From NCBI GenBank assembly GCA_039111635.1, contig JBCAQO010000002.1, forward strand, positions 2,232,001 through 2,296,000: a stretch of 64,000 nucleotides of DNA, in the 5' to 3' direction. The DNA is from Heterobasidion occidentale (lineage: Eukaryota > Basidiomycota > Agaricomycetes > Russulales > Bondarzewiaceae). This document shows, in pieces, positions 33,480-50,891 of this stretch; position 1 is the first letter of the stretch, and every line of letters begins with the position of its first letter. The position numbers and the translations under genes were made by a program. The notes under the pieces are model-generated. The model saw only the letters and a list, made by a program, of their open reading frames with translations, made no database searches and was not told where the DNA came from.

Positions 33480-33760
33480 GGCGGAGGTTGCAAACAAAGA
33501 CGCGACGAAAAGCGCGTTAATTATGGACGCGTCCGACCCAGGTTGACGCCACGCCACACCCGCGTGTTCGTATCCGTAAAAATATGTACTGTACGTGCAG
33601 GAGGCACAGGTCCAGCAGAGTTCTTAATGGACTAGAAATTCCGCTACTAACTATATCGGAGCTCTTTACATCGTACCATACGGTAAACATCACGTCGTAA
33701 ACTAGGCAAAAAAAATCCGTCCATCCCTTCCCGGCAACACTCGACCCGCTTCAACCCGAA

Positions 33761-34616
33761 TCATATTTTGGGCACGCGCAACGTCTTGCTCACCATTGCC
33801 GCGGCCCACAGTCCAAACACGAAGCTCACCCAGTGGATATCTCCAGCACCATCTTGTCCTTCCCACAAGGCGACCTTGCCCCATGGGATGCCATCCTTGC
33901 CTTCGATCCATCCGTGTTTTGTCCACCATGCCAGGAGACTGACGAGAGCCAGCGAGGAGGGGATAGGGAGACCCTCAAAGTAATGTGCCTTCCCTGTGGC
34001 ATCCTTGGGAACGCTTGCGACGGTCGCGTTGAACCGGGCGAGTCGAGCGAGTCCACAGCAGATGAAACAGGTCAATGCAACAGTGTCCAGGAAGGTGCGC
34101 AGGCCGACAGCAAACGCCAAAACCGCAGGCGCAACGCCAAACGATATCTGCACAAGTGCGATCGACGATGAGCGTTCGTTCGGCATCTTTCACAAGAAAG
34201 GGCGAGACAAGACGTACTAGGTCGGCCAACGAATCGAGTTCCTGGCCTATCATACTGCTGGACTTTCTCCACCTCGCGACTTTGCCATCAAAGAAATCAA
34301 ACATCAATCCCGCAAGGGGGAGCAGGTGCGCCATCCACAGATACGACTCGTCGTTCGTAAGGAGGTACCGCGCCGACGAGAACACGGAGAATGAGCCGCA
34401 GACGCCGTTCATTATGGTGACGAGGTCGGCGAGCCTGAAATTCCTATACGTCGGCAAGGTATATATATACATGAGCGTTCCGTTTGTGACTTTGTGTGCA
34501 ACCATGAAGCACTCGCCTGACCAAAGAGAAATGGCCGTCCGTGTCTGGGTACTGGTGCAGGATCTCGACGCCATTATGAGAGCTAGGCTGTGTGGGGTGG
34601 GCTTGCGTTTACTCAT
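33761..34616 (-). CDS. CHO1: phosphatidylserine synthase (CDP-DAG:serine transferase)
   Basis: Makes phosphatidylserine from CDP-diacylglycerol and serine in the ER, the first step of the fungal de novo PE/PC route. After a short N-terminus ([18 protein letters not shown]) comes [20 protein letters not shown]. The CDP-alcohol phosphatidyltransferase signature is complete: [12 protein letters not shown] ... GQELDSLAD. Further membrane segments: [59 protein letters not shown]. It ends SKTLRVPKI. The first intron (34444-34516) has a GC donor (AG|GCGAGT) fixed by frame through LVRNFRL. The start exon reads MSKRKP in one frame and continues in another; one extra base near 34590-34602 (G-run on +) joins them. 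Identity is firm; the exact N-terminus is tentative. Confidence 0.88.
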
Positions 34617-37592
34617 AGAATTCGTAAAATAGATGTCTTCGTGAGATGGATGAACGCGACGCAGGACGGAGAGGACAAGGAAGGCAGAACACCGCTCCAG
34701 CGGAACCTTTCGGTCCCTTTTTGCAGGACACTGTGGTTACGTAAATAATCTACACGCAGCCTTCACTTGAATCTCCGGCGTCGTGCACGATGTCGCGTTG
34801 TTTAACTGCGTTGTTCACAAGCGGTCCTACAAGTAAGATATATTTCAAAAACGTAGCCAATCTCCGCGTGCGAACATCAATGCTATCATGGACCTCAACC
34901 CAACGTCGAATAGGGCCTCATTTGGCCCTTTGCAAGATCACGCGAACCTTGTCCCAGACGCAATCAAAACCATGGCTGACCTGCTGCTCGAGTCAAGTTC
35001 AAATCAGTCGACAGTCAATTCCCACAGGACAAGAAAAAGAAAACAGAACGAAGGCGTCACCAACCAGAAACCCGAAGCCCGAAGTTTCAAGTACTCACCG
35101 AGAATAGCAATCCCATCTTTACGAGCTGGCTGTAGCCAGTCTGCACAGGCCCGCGCTCAGGCTCACTTATCATGCGTTTCCCATTGGGAAATCGGTAGTT
35201 GGCAGTCTTGGAGAAAGAAAGAGGCAACTAGGTCGCGTTGTCAATTCCATGACGCGCTGAAAGAAACGCCGAACGCACCGCAGGAGGGGACCCTAATCCA
35301 TCCCAGTAGTCGTCGAAATCAAAGGAGGGCAACACAGGCTGTTGCGATAATCGTGAGTGCATACGCGTTGCATCGACCAAAAGACACCATCAAACGAACC
35401 CCATATATACTATGCTCATTTCCTGAATTCGGGGATTCCTGAAGTCTCAACGAGGGCCAAAACAGGTAGACCTCGTAGTCACCATCGTCCGCGTTCAGCT
35501 CTGAAGGAACAAAGCGGTCTTGAACAACTTCCTGCATGTCGTTACAAGATGGAGTGACGGTTGGAGAGACGGAGGGCGAGCCTCTCGGCAAGCTTGAGCA
35601 TTCTATTTATTAGGAGAGCGGTGAACTCGTAAGGTAAGGAAGAAGCCGTAAAAATGCCAATTTGCATGCTCTCGAGCTCGCCGCGACGCCGCATACAGGC
35701 ACCCACAACTCTCCGTTTCTGCGCGAACACGCATTCCGCATCTCGACTGGGCACTTCGACAACGACAATCTGCACCCGGAAGGCCCTCTGGGCCAGGAGC
35801 ATATGCAAATAACACAACTATATCTCTTGGAATGTCTCCAAAGCTCCGTCAGAGCAGAGCTGTAAACTCGAATGTGCAGAAATGCTTGCATTGTGCCCAC
35901 CTGGCACAATGATCAAAGTTGGAGGACTGCTTGACTGGACAAGGATGTCTGATGGAGAGTGGGGACCCTAGGCCATCTCCGTACCAGTCCCGCTATCCTG
36001 CACTGTGCAAGCAACTGTTCTAGACAGATTTGTGAACCAGTGTGCGAGGGCAATCTGAGACGAGAAGCCTAGGCCTCATTGTGCATCCTCCGTCTGGTAT
36101 TTCCAATACCGCTCATCGCACACAAATCTGCCTCCGCACAAACTAGAGGGCACATTCGTGCCAATGCCCGCGACACTGTTCCCTTTGTCGACCATCGTCA
36201 TGGAGGCATCACAGACCACAACAAAACATGTGACATTTCATGTGTGACACGTGACACGCACTCCGTCTGGTGTGAACGACGAAGGACATCAAGCCTGCCC
36301 CCTTGCTTGTGTTTCGCAGAAAACCGTCCCAAGACAAGATTTAAAAACTCACCAACGCACTGTTCGGGTATGAAGGCCACAAAAGCCTAGTAATGGCCAC
36401 TGAGCCCTTTCCTTCAAGCTTGTCCGTCGTCGTCAAACCCGACGAGGCGCACTCGGATTGAGTGATTGATAGCTATCCAGGAATGTTCCCGACACGCAAG
36501 CAGAAGACAAGAAGATCGTCAAGAATCTAGGACTGGTGCTGCGGATTGACTGAGTGCTCGTAGAATCTTGCCTGCATCAAGTCGCCGTGAAGTGGCTCCC
36601 GCGCTCCTAGCTGTCCCTAGCCTCAAGGCAAATAGTTATGACAAGAAAAGGATATTTCACGGCAACAGCTTCCAGACCAGCTTCCAGACCCCAAATTGCA
36701 ACCAAATCCAACCGTTAGACGTTTGAAGGCATCTCAGCGTCTCTGCTCCTCATCGAGTATCGCGGTGAGAATCCATCTCTATCTCCATTTCGGCGGTCCT
36801 GAGCTTGTAAACGACGTCTGTGAACGGCCAGTTTGCATGATGGATCGTCAGAGTAATAATTGGACAGTTGAAATGGAGTGGCCGTGGGTTGCCAGAGGTG
36901 TCATCGCGGTGCAAGCGAGGTGGGCTGTTGCGGAAACAGCCTCCGCGACCGCCCCAATTCAGCTTTTGGGCTCCGCACTCCCCTTCCGCTCGCCCCCCCT
37001 CCATTCTTGCCCCCGCACATATCTGCGGCCTGAGTTCCTCCCCGTGGCTCAGACTAGATATTTTCTGCCCCCCTCCTTCAAAGCTCAAGCCCTTCAACAC
37101 ACTGATGCACATACAATCCCACAGTCATCGACCTATTTGCCTAAGTCGCCGCACCGCAAATTGCTTCATTCTTCATATTATCCTCCTTGCACCGCTCCTC
37201 AAGATCTCTAACAAGTCAGCTCACAACATCTGCGATTGTGGGAGTTGCCCGTCAATATTGTCAGTCATTCTCAAGGTGTAACAGGGCCTAACACACCTCT
37301 CCATATCGTCCGCTGCCCATGCTAATCGTCCCTGGCAGAACCTCAGCCAGAATCCACCACATCTCTGTACTTTTGCTGATCCCCCCTTGATTCCATGCCA
37401 TATCATCTGTCCAGGAATTTTTCGAACGACGAAGTGTACTGTGCGAGCCTTGTGGCACAATATATTCGCTTTACTTCATTGCCACCGCAGACTGATGCCA
37501 TCCAACCTCCCTCATTGTGACACAATGACTCCAATGGTATGGGCAATCGCTTCGAGGCAATCTATAAATACAAGCTAACAGGTATCGCACAA
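34617..37592. other. 3 kb intergenic region CHO1-PRI2, no gene seen
   Basis: Contains only short reading frames with no recognisable domain. It includes a CTTCCAGACCAG direct repeat at about 36669-36690 and C/T-rich stretches at about 36960-37220. It holds the CHO1 promoter (left) and the PRI2 3' flank (right). A spliced non-coding transcript cannot be excluded. Confidence 0.5.
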
Positions 37593-39456
37593 TCAAGAAC
37601 CCATCACAACATCTCCGTCTACCTCTACTTTGGCCGCCTCAATCGCCGCTCTCTCCAACTCCATACTCCTTGTAACGTACTGATTCGGGTGTGTGATACT
37701 CTCACCACCTCCGACACCCTCACCCTTCTTCACGCCCCTGTTTGCATGTGTGATCTCGAACACACGTGTGCACGCGACGTGATAGTGCCCCCCCTTGACC
37801 GTGTTGAGGATCTCTGGTAGATCGGCCGATGTCAGACCTTGTGAAGAGTAGGCTGAGAGGAGGGCCGTTTGTAGGTTGTCGATAGAGAAGTGGCGGTATG
37901 GACAGCCGTGCGAGTCGCTCGATCCCGGCTGATCGCTCGTCAGGATCTGTTGGCAACTGTCGGAGAATTTCAGGAGGCCCTCGCAAAAAAAAAACTTGCT
38001 GTAGGACAAACCTTCTGGCGGGATAATTAGCTCGCCTGCCCTCCAATCCATACGAATGCCGAATATTGTATTTGTAGTTTTTGTTGAATTGATCGTCCGT
38101 GAAGCCATTGAAAGCTCTCCGCCAAAACAAGAGCGCCTCATCTACCGAGAGACCAAGAGCCTTGAGAGGTAGCTGCATTCAGTATATGGCAATAAGACAC
38201 ATTGTGGCTGCTTACCTTCAAAAACAGGCCATACTGAAGCCGGCCAAAGTGTTTGAGATGGCGGTTCTGCTTGAGATTATCCTGAAGATTCCGCATGCAC
38301 ATCGGGAAATGTTTCCGTGAAAGGTCATCGACCATGTCGGCTGTGATACCATCGACGGATTTCGAACCATCCGCCCATTCTGATGATGCGCCGGCTAGGA
38401 AACCTTGCGAGAGGTTCGCGAGGATAGGATCAAGACGCGTATCTTCATCTAGTCGAGGAAGTGCTTTGGCAGTCATCTATATATGCAAAGTATGATAAGA
38501 CTAGAGCAAAAGGTCGTACAACGTTAATTCGACGTACCTCCAAAGATTTTTCGAGGTGATTCTGAAATTCCTGGAATACGATGCTGGACTGTTCCCGGGC
38601 GGGAACATAGGCCCACCCGCCTTTGAGGAACACTTTGCGTTTTTCGACAAGATCTGGTACACGGGTCCATCTGACCTGAAGAGATCTCACATGAAGGATA
38701 ACGAACATATCAAAGGGAGAAGGCGCGTCACCTTGAAGAAATCTTCTGCTTTATCTGTAGGTGTATCGAAGACCTTGATACCCGATGTAGCTGTCTCGAG
38801 CTGAGAAGCATACATGGCCTTTTCCTTGTCATCCACCTTTTCCAGAGCCTGTTAGTCGCAGAGCGAGCTGCAGGACGTTCTACATACGAAAGACCATGCA
38901 AAGTCTCTGGAGCTCAGGAATGCCTTCCTTTCGGCAGTGCCATCCGTGTCATATCTTACACGAAATAATGTTGCCTCTGCCTTAACAAAGCGTCGACGCA
39001 GCTCCTCGCTAGGGACGAGTTACGTCTCTAAGCTAGGCATGGACGCGCATAGAAGAATTACACTCACGAGCGACAGAATGCCAAACGCAGAACAAAGTGT
39101 CCGATGTGGTCTTTTCGCCTCTGCGCATCTCTGTCCACCGTATACGCGCTTGTGGCGTTGAGTGGAAGGTGCTTCTCGCACTGCGTGATGGCAATGGTCC
39201 TCAGCTCATCGTAAGGTCGATTGCGCGCGAAGCAGGACTCTATCTCGGCCAAAACGCGCAAGCGGTCTATGGCACACGTCTCAAATTCCTCCACAGTAAT
39301 GTCGTCTACTGGTGGTCTGTCATAGCTGCGTCCGAAAGTCAGCACTGACGTCCTTGTTTGAGACGAGAAAGATCGGACAAACAAGTTGAGCCGGTGAGGA
39401 TATTTCAGACCCGAGTGTTTTTCAACCTCGAGAGCTCCTTGTCTTCCTTTGTACAT
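37593..39456 (-). CDS. PRI2: DNA primase large subunit Pri2
   Basis: Regulatory subunit of DNA polymerase alpha-primase; its C-terminal 4Fe-4S domain helps start the RNA primer. Start MYKGRQGALEVEKHSGLKYP, then YDRPPVDDITVEEFETCAID and DHIGHFVLRLAFCRSEELRR. The middle part includes KVRWTRVPDLVEKRKVFL and GGWAYVPAREQSSIVFQEF. C-terminal iron-sulphur domain: HFPMCMRNLQDNLK (Cys 1), RLQYGLFLKALGLSVDEALL, FWRRAF, YNIRHSYGLEG, SCQQILTSDQPG (Cys 2), GCPYRHFS (Cys 3) and HYHVACTRVFEITH (Cys 4), so all four cluster cysteines are present. At least six introns. The tail is short and acidic, ending GDVVMGS. Complete. Confidence 0.92.
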
Positions 39457-40002
39457 GTTGTTCGGTCGTGTGCCTCGCTGACTTGGTTGAGAGTCGTGCT
39501 TGATAGAGAGAGAAAGTTCCAAGATCTCATCGGACGCGCCGACACGAGATCGCGTTACGTCACGCGTTCAGGTCGCGAATTTCAATCAATTCCGATTGAT
39601 AATAGCAGATTGGGAGTAGATCTTAACTCAAAACACGATTTTTACACGATTCACTCCCGTGCCGTCTTATATTTTCCTTGAATCAACACGAAAAGTCAAA
39701 TGAAGGGCAATTTTTGTCCTTGTCGCGCATCTTTCCCATGTCTTCCCATATGCCTAAGAGACGCATGGTCAAGGAAAATGTCGTAGTCGTCAGATAGCAC
39801 TCGCGCTGTCAGATACAATTTAAATATAAGCCAACGATGTCATATAAATACATGGTTTCCATAAATCCATATGCAAAACCCAAGTTCCTTACTTGTGAAA
39901 CTTTAGAAAGCAGATGACAACTTCGAGAGCAATGGATGAGCAAAAAGAGCAAAGCAGAAAACGATGGGCCTAAGGTAACAGAACGTGCTGGCACTGGCGA
40001 TC
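39457..40002. other. intergenic PRI2 promoter / 3' flank of next gene
   Basis: About 545 bp, AT-richer than its surroundings. It holds the PRI2 5' flank and the 3' flank of the Ser/Pro-rich gene to the right. No gene seen. Confidence 0.55.
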
Positions 40003-43000
40003 TTAGCGACTCCGCATACGAGCGACGTATCCTTGCTTGTGCTGTTCCGCTTGGGGGTGGTCCGATTCGTAGCCCTCGAACGTGACGCCGGGTCTCCGTC
40101 TCCGTGCGCCGCCGCGATGACGAGCCTTCTCTTCCTCTTGGTTTCGCCAGTCAACCGCGGCCTGCACTGGATCGCGTTGAGGTGGTGGAAGTCCGGGGGT
40201 CGGACTGCGAGTCGATCCAGCTGGCGACGTGATGATGGTGCTCGCCTGATAAACAAGGACAGCCAAGCGCATCAGTCCACTGCGTTCACGGAAAATGAAT
40301 ATAATCAGAAGTCTGACACTCACCGCATTCGTGCCGTCCACGGCCTCGGCTGATGCAGCAGAGACTGTGCGATGTCTTTTGGAAAGCAAGCGAAACGGTC
40401 CAAAGCCATACGACCCACTCGTCTTCCTCTCACGACTATGATGTCCAGGAATTGGGACTGCTACAGGCGCGGCCATGCCATGACGTGAGGACGTCGTCGC
40501 AACCTTGGTACGTGGATCCACAGGAAACGGTGTTGACTTTTCCGAAGTTACCACCTTGGCCGCTACCGATGCCTGAGCCTCACGGCTAACCACTGGCTTT
40601 AGTTGGGGAGGGGATGGAGGTTGAGGCTGTCTCGATGTTGTCTTTGAACGACGAAGTCCGAGCGCAGATAATAATCCCCCCTTTTTCTTCTGTTCCTGAT
40701 AGGACTGCGAAGAGGTCTGCAGAACAGGAGCAGGAGAAACAGGGAGTTTCATTGGAGATCGCGCTATAGACGATGGTGTCATCAGGATTTCCGGTTCAGG
40801 GGATGGAGACGGCACTAGTGTACGGGGAGCATGCGAAGAACTAGCCACAGGAACATTTGCATACCGCAGCGCCGAAACTGGATCTGGCGCAATTTGCGTC
40901 TGCGAATAAGAGCGCGCTGGCACGGTCGATGCTGTGGCCCTGGGTTGACTCGGCTGCGATTGCGATCGTGTAGGTGCAGGAGGTGGTGGCACTGGTGTGG
41001 TGGTGGAGGGGATGGTGGGTGATGGGACGTATGCATGATGTCGAATATTCGTCTGGCGAGGAGCGGGAGTCGAAGGAGGAGCCGATCGAGAGGTTGGCTG
41101 TATGTATGATGGACCATTGAACGGGGCCGAAACTACCGGCTGTTGGGCACTATGACTGGTCGGAGGGTTGGAGACGGTATAGCCATAAATAGCAGGGGAC
41201 ACTGGAGGCATCAAGATAGAGCCTTGTGAAGATGGAGTATGGCCCAGTAGTGTCGTTGATCCCGTATCGTGTGAGGGTGTGCGTGATGTGACTCGAGTAA
41301 TGGCAGGAGTTGTTGCAACTGGAGGTGCAACAGGAAAAGTTTGGGATCGCGGAGAAGGATTAGTAGCAGTCGATCGATGCTGCTGATGGCCGATGGAATT
41401 TGGATTTGCTACATTGGCGATGTTCGGGGCATGCGTAGCATCTACATGCGTCTGAGACGAGGAAGGGTATACTGGGGTCGCAGGGTATGTTGAAGGAGTC
41501 GGATTGTAGAACATCGCTTGGGAAACATTAGTTCGTGAGGGGTCGTGAGCATACGGATGATCGTTAGTAGAACGTGGTAGGGACTGAGAAGATGGACCCG
41601 GAGTTGGCTGAGAGTGCTGCACCACAGGTGGTACAGGATCCTTGGGAGGGGTATTGTGCGGCGTGGTCCGCGATCCTTGTCCTGGGGAAACCTTGGCTGG
41701 TTTGGGCGTTTGGAAAGTCATCCCGTATGCTGGATATGCTGGATTGGGCACCGGCGTCTGGTTGTACTGCGTATCCTGTCTTCCATGCCTGTCCTTTGAC
41801 GCAGTGCCAAAATCAGCTTGATAGGCCTGGGAAGGGTGAAGATAAGGCGGCTGGCTCGTGGACGAAGAATATTGATGGAATACCGTAGTAGGTTCTACGA
41901 CATCTTCACGGAAAGGGAACCTAGAAGCAAGATCTGGAACGGCAGGGCTCGCATCGCTATATGGCGCTATGGGTCTGGAATTGGTATCATGTGCGTTGTA
42001 CGTCGCCGCCGCACCAAGGGGAGAGTGCTTCGGAGGAGAGGCATCAGAAGCGTGGTATGGTTGAGCCATAGAATTCTGGACTGTGCTGTTTGACCAAGGA
42101 GCTCCAGCAAAGTGATTTGGAAAGGCTTGCGGAGATGGTGCCTGCCGCGGTGTCTGTACCGACTGAGGAGCTACGTAAGAAGACATGTACTGGTTGGGCC
42201 CTGGTTGGCTGCCGGACGTGGTCGTGGCTCCCCACACATCTCTATCATGCGATGGAGTGCGTGACGGTACTGGAGTGGGAGTAGATGGAGGGGGAGCAGG
42301 TGTGAAAGAACGTCCTGCCGTTGCAGTAAATTGTGACGGTGCAGGCGCCGGAGAGCGAGCTGACTCGGCTTGATGATCATAGGATTGAGATCTCACAGGG
42401 AGTATTGCAGCGGAAGGGACCATCAGTATTTGCTCCTCCGACTGATTTGGATGCGGTGTCGTTGCTCGTGAGGAGACAGCATTGCCAGACCATTGACCAA
42501 CAGGCAGCGTTGAACGAGCATAGGGATAGTTGGGTTGGGTAGAAGGAGGACGTGGAGGCTCCTGTGCATAGCTCTCGACAGGATTAGGGCGCAGGGATGA
42601 CCGATAAGCATGTTCGGGAGGGGAGTGCTTGTTTGCATCTCCAGACACCGAGGGACGCGGATAAGCTCTTTGCTTCACAGTCTGCTCAGGTAGGTGCGAG
42701 TCGGACGGACCTTGGCCGGCCCTGATGCTTATGATAGGTGAAGGGTTCGAATGGACGGCCCTTGGAGGTGCAGGCGCAGGCGCCGAGTCTTGCTTGTCCT
42801 GCTTTGAAGCAGGTGAAGCCTCCGAACGGTGAAATGGCCAAGGAAGTCCATTCCTCGAGGACTGTTTCTAATGCTGATATATGAGTACTTAAAACCATAC
42901 CAGCTACATAGCACGCACCTCGTGCGTGCGTGACGAGCGTCCGACAGTCGCTGCTTTTTGCTGAGACGCCAAAGCTCCTTGAGTTGGAACAGTCGTACTG

Positions 43001-44420
43001 CGACTGGTTGAGGTCTCGGCAATTTGTCCGAGTGAGCGGACAGTGTCGTACTTGTGGCTGCGCTGGATGGGGAGGTGAGTTAATGCGGAACAAGATAAAG
43101 TCCGCACAACCAATTACCTGCTCTGTCCTTGGAGCTGGTTGACTGTCATTCACAGCATAGCCAGGAGGATAAGGCACTGTCTCGCCTTGAGACCTGGACC
43201 GCTTGGAATGCTTTGTTCGTTCGGCTGGCTGTCCTGATTGAGCAGCGGATGTCTGAAGAGGGGTGATGTGTTTGCGACCGTAATTCGCCGAAGTATTCTC
43301 CGAATGATGCGCGGCAGGAATACTAGTCTGCGATATATTCTGTTGACCGGTCGTGATAATCTAGCAGAAAAGGGCGTTCAACGGCTTCTGTGAAATGTAA
43401 TAATAGAGCGCTTACGCCGATGTTTACTGGCAAGCTGTGCTCTTTATGGTGACTTCTGTGCCGTGTAGACACAGGTTTCCGCAGCGAACCGTCGGACTCG
43501 TCAGACTCCCTGATACGACCATGTCGGGATTCCTTAGCCACGGGCTGCATATGGGAAACACCTTGCGATGGATCCTCGACAGCGCGGCTCGGCTCGGCTC
43601 TACGCCTCTCCTCCCGCGCCTTCTGCTCCTGAAATCTCTCCTCAGCCTTACGTCGTTCCTCTCTCTCTCTGCGACGCTCCTCCTTCTGTTTGCGCTTCTC
43701 CTCTTCAAGCCGCGCCTCCTCCTGTCGAAGCTCTCCCTGACGCTGCTCTTCCCGGCGCCTTTCCTCCCTTCGCATCTCCTTCTCCCTGACTTTCTCTGCT
43801 TTCTCTGCCTCCTGCCTCCCATCCGTGCCGCTCTGTTGGTGCCTACTTGAAGATTTCCGTGGTTCCTGGGGAGGGAAAGTCCACCCTGGTGTTTGACTGG
43901 TGAACGGCACCGCACCGGACGTAGGTGGGGCTTGCCCAGGATTCGGAAGTCGTTGGCGAGAGCTCCTGCCAGAATCGTCTGCAACGCGAGCTTTCTCAAC
44001 GGAAGGCATAATTCGGTCGGTGGTTGCAGATCGTTGGTGATGCGCTCGCGCACCAGGAACAGCCTCGGGGTATCTCTGAGAAGAAGTTGTTGGTACGGCA
44101 TTAGTTGATTGCGGTAATTTATGAGACGATGTCGTAGGGTACTGCGAGGAGGATGGGGGATACTGTGTCGAGGATGGTGGATTAGCGGAACGAGAGGCCT
44201 TGCTCGAAGATGGGACTGTGCTGTAATGCGCAGGTGGCCGAGAGGAAATATGGCCCTCGGACACGTACCCACGACTAGACTGATGGTGCTTCCCATCCGC
44301 CCTGCTGCTCACACGTGGGTCGGCGGTCGTTTGTTTCGCGGATGTTTTCTGTCGTGGACGGTCGGTGTCATAGTCAAGGTGTGCGTCGGGTTTTGTTCTC
44401 CATATTTTATACTGGTTCAT
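40003..44420 (-). CDS. large Ser/Pro-rich protein with charged coiled coil, function unknown
   Basis: Single gene model of about 1,350 residues assembled from the frames. The first exon starts MNQYKIWRTKPDAHLDYDTD and runs to SLPVNIG (intron near 43412). Next exon IITTGQQNISQTSI to RTEQ; next RSHKYDTVRSLGQIAETSTS to RTHE; last long exon KQSSRNGLPWPFHR to QGYVARMRSR, with one more intron after VDGTNA. All junctions are phase 0. Most of the protein is disordered Ser/Pro/Gln/Thr sequence. One charged helix (about residues 200-300) is rich in Arg and Glu (RREERRREEQRQGE), a coiled-coil or single-alpha-helix type. No catalytic domain, signal peptide or membrane segment. Family not recognised; it may be specific to basidiomycetes. 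Confidence 0.65.
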
Positions 44421-46238
44421 ACCGAACGGACCGGAACCGGGACGAGTCGATATCGACGAGTGAGTGGGGAATACAGGAAGGAAACTGGGCGCAGAGTTGG
44501 AGTGCGCCGGGAGATGTTTTGAAGGAAAGGACGCTGGAGCAGCTTTGTGGAGGTAGAGAGAAGGCCAGTTGCAGGCATGAGGCGGGGAGAATTGCCGTTT
44601 CGGTTCAGACGCGTCTGCCAGCCGCAGATTCTCAACTTCGCGCCTGCTCGTGGCAGTGTTCCTTTTTCGTATCAATGGCCGCTCATCTCTGTTCTCTGTG
44701 ATCGTTGCAGCCTCCCCAACTCATGATCAATCGGCTCAGCGAATGTCAGGCCATTCCGTACACTATTGCCGATAATCGAAACTAGTGATTGCTGTCGAAC
44801 GAAAGCGCATGATCAGACGTAACAAAAAACTGACACTTGTCGCAGGATAGTTGATGATGTATACCTTCCCTGCACCGTGCCTGCTGGAGCGATTCAGATA
44901 TCTTCTCTCTTGGGACCATGACTCCATCAGCAGAGCTCTTCGAAGGGGGCGCTGTTGCGGGGGGACCGATAATTAAATGATACGCAGGCCTGTGCGGAGT
45001 GAAGTATGCCTCGAAAAACGTGTTCACCATTCAGGGGTGTGTGACTGGGCTAAGGGTATGCCATGAGTTGGGAGGACAAATGGCATAGTGCGGAATGAGG
45101 GCAATCAAATCGGGACTGGTAAAACCTCGATGGATTGCGGATGTGATCTTCTCTGATCTTCTAAGGTGTAAGACACATCAAGGCTCCCGGTAATACTGAC
45201 TCAGATGTCAGCGCTTCAGTTTTGGAAGTGAGGTTGCGAGGGACGGTGGATTTCATGACATCGTGCAGACGGCAGTCTCACCTGGGTGCAGAGAGGTGCA
45301 GAGGCAGGCAGGGGACGCAGTCTTTCTCATGGTCTTGATGAAGTATGTGGTGTTCAGAAAGTAGATGGTATTGTATGAGCTATATATAATTTCGGAGACG
45401 AATTGAATATAGGTAGTAAAGAAGTGATGTTTGCCCGAAATGTGAAGATGACAGCCGCAAAAAAACCGAGACCGTCAATAAATCACGATAGGCGTACCGG
45501 GGAAAATGGGGGAGAAAAATCCCAACCTGCCCAGCCTCAAGACGAAGCTGAGACAGAAACCACCTCCGAACAGCTTGATATTACACGATTGTGACTCATT
45601 ACCGACGGTGGACAGCGGAAAAGCTGGTGGAAGTAATAATACCTCCCCGTCGAGACAATTTAAGGATCGTGTAGCACGGAAGCGAAATAATAATGGCCAA
45701 GGCTTTGCACTAAGCACGCAAGTCGTCAGAAAGTGTTTTTATGTGGGACGAAGGGAGGAAGAGTGCATTGATATATAGTTAGGGACAAACTGACGAAGAA
45801 GATTCAAAGAAGGGTCTTTTATAGTCATTTTATACGTATGCTGACAAAGGATTAGTCCCTGACGCATCGGCGTTCGAACTTCGTGCGTCGCTATGTCGGC
45901 ACAATGAGCACGGATGACCGCGAAGGAACACAATCGTGAAATCTGAACGGATGGGAGAGGGCAAGAGGCCCTCTCCTGCGAACTGAGACGGTGTATTGTG
46001 ATGGCGCGCCGAGGTACTTGAGATGTCTGAGGTGTCGGAGTTTAGTCTTAACGCCTACGGCTTGTGTCGGGCTGTAGACTGGGGAGCCATCAGCTTTTGT
46101 ATCTGTAAGCTCAGTGTCTCCTTGTGTGTGTTCCTCATCTTTCAGTGTCCCTCAGTCCTCATTTCGTCCCGCGTACTACATATACGCTCGTAAAGGACCT
46201 CACATTGCATCCTAGAACCTCAAGGATATCGGTTGAGC
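44421..46238. other. intergenic region, only a doubtful small reading frame
   Basis: About 1.8 kb between the divergent Ser/Pro-rich gene and UBP15. Apart from the small minus-strand frame at 44782-45030, no coding sequence was recognised. The right half is AT-rich and should carry the UBP15 promoter. Confidence 0.45.
44782..45030 (-). CDS. doubtful 82-residue reading frame with a ZZ-finger-like start
   Basis: An ATG-initiated frame reads MVNTFFEAYFTPHRPAYHLI and later GIHHQLSCDKCQFF before its stop. The pattern H-H-x3-C-x2-C resembles the beginning of ZZ-type zinc fingers, but the remaining cysteines and histidines of a ZZ domain are not found downstream in any frame. It may be a remnant, an exon of an unresolved gene or chance. 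Confidence 0.25.
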   Translation of the reverse strand: MVNTFFEAYFTPHRPAYHLIIGPPATAPPSKSSADGVMVPREKISESLQQARCREGIHHQLSCDKCQFFVTSDHALSFDSNH

Positions 46239-50630
<4,392 letters not shown>

Positions 50631-50891
50631 ACCTAGACGTGTGTCGGAAAGAAGGTTATCGATATTGCAAGCTGTGTTTCATTCTTCTACCCTACAGGAC
50701 CACCGTTGAATAGGGTTTCGCTCTCGACTGGTTTCATAATATGTCATCATTGTACTTTTGCAACCCAGATTCTCTTTGCCCGGACAGTTCTGACGGATAC
50801 TCATGATACAGGGATGGATGGGTATTCCTAGCGGCACCCACGATAAAAAGACACGAAAAAGAGAGAATATATAGATGATGTACGATACGCG

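Noticed and set aside
27265..34616. A lipid-biosynthesis gene cluster
   Set aside because: Two phospholipid enzymes are present, but the genes between them (AAA ATPase, NSE1) are unrelated and there is no co-orientation.
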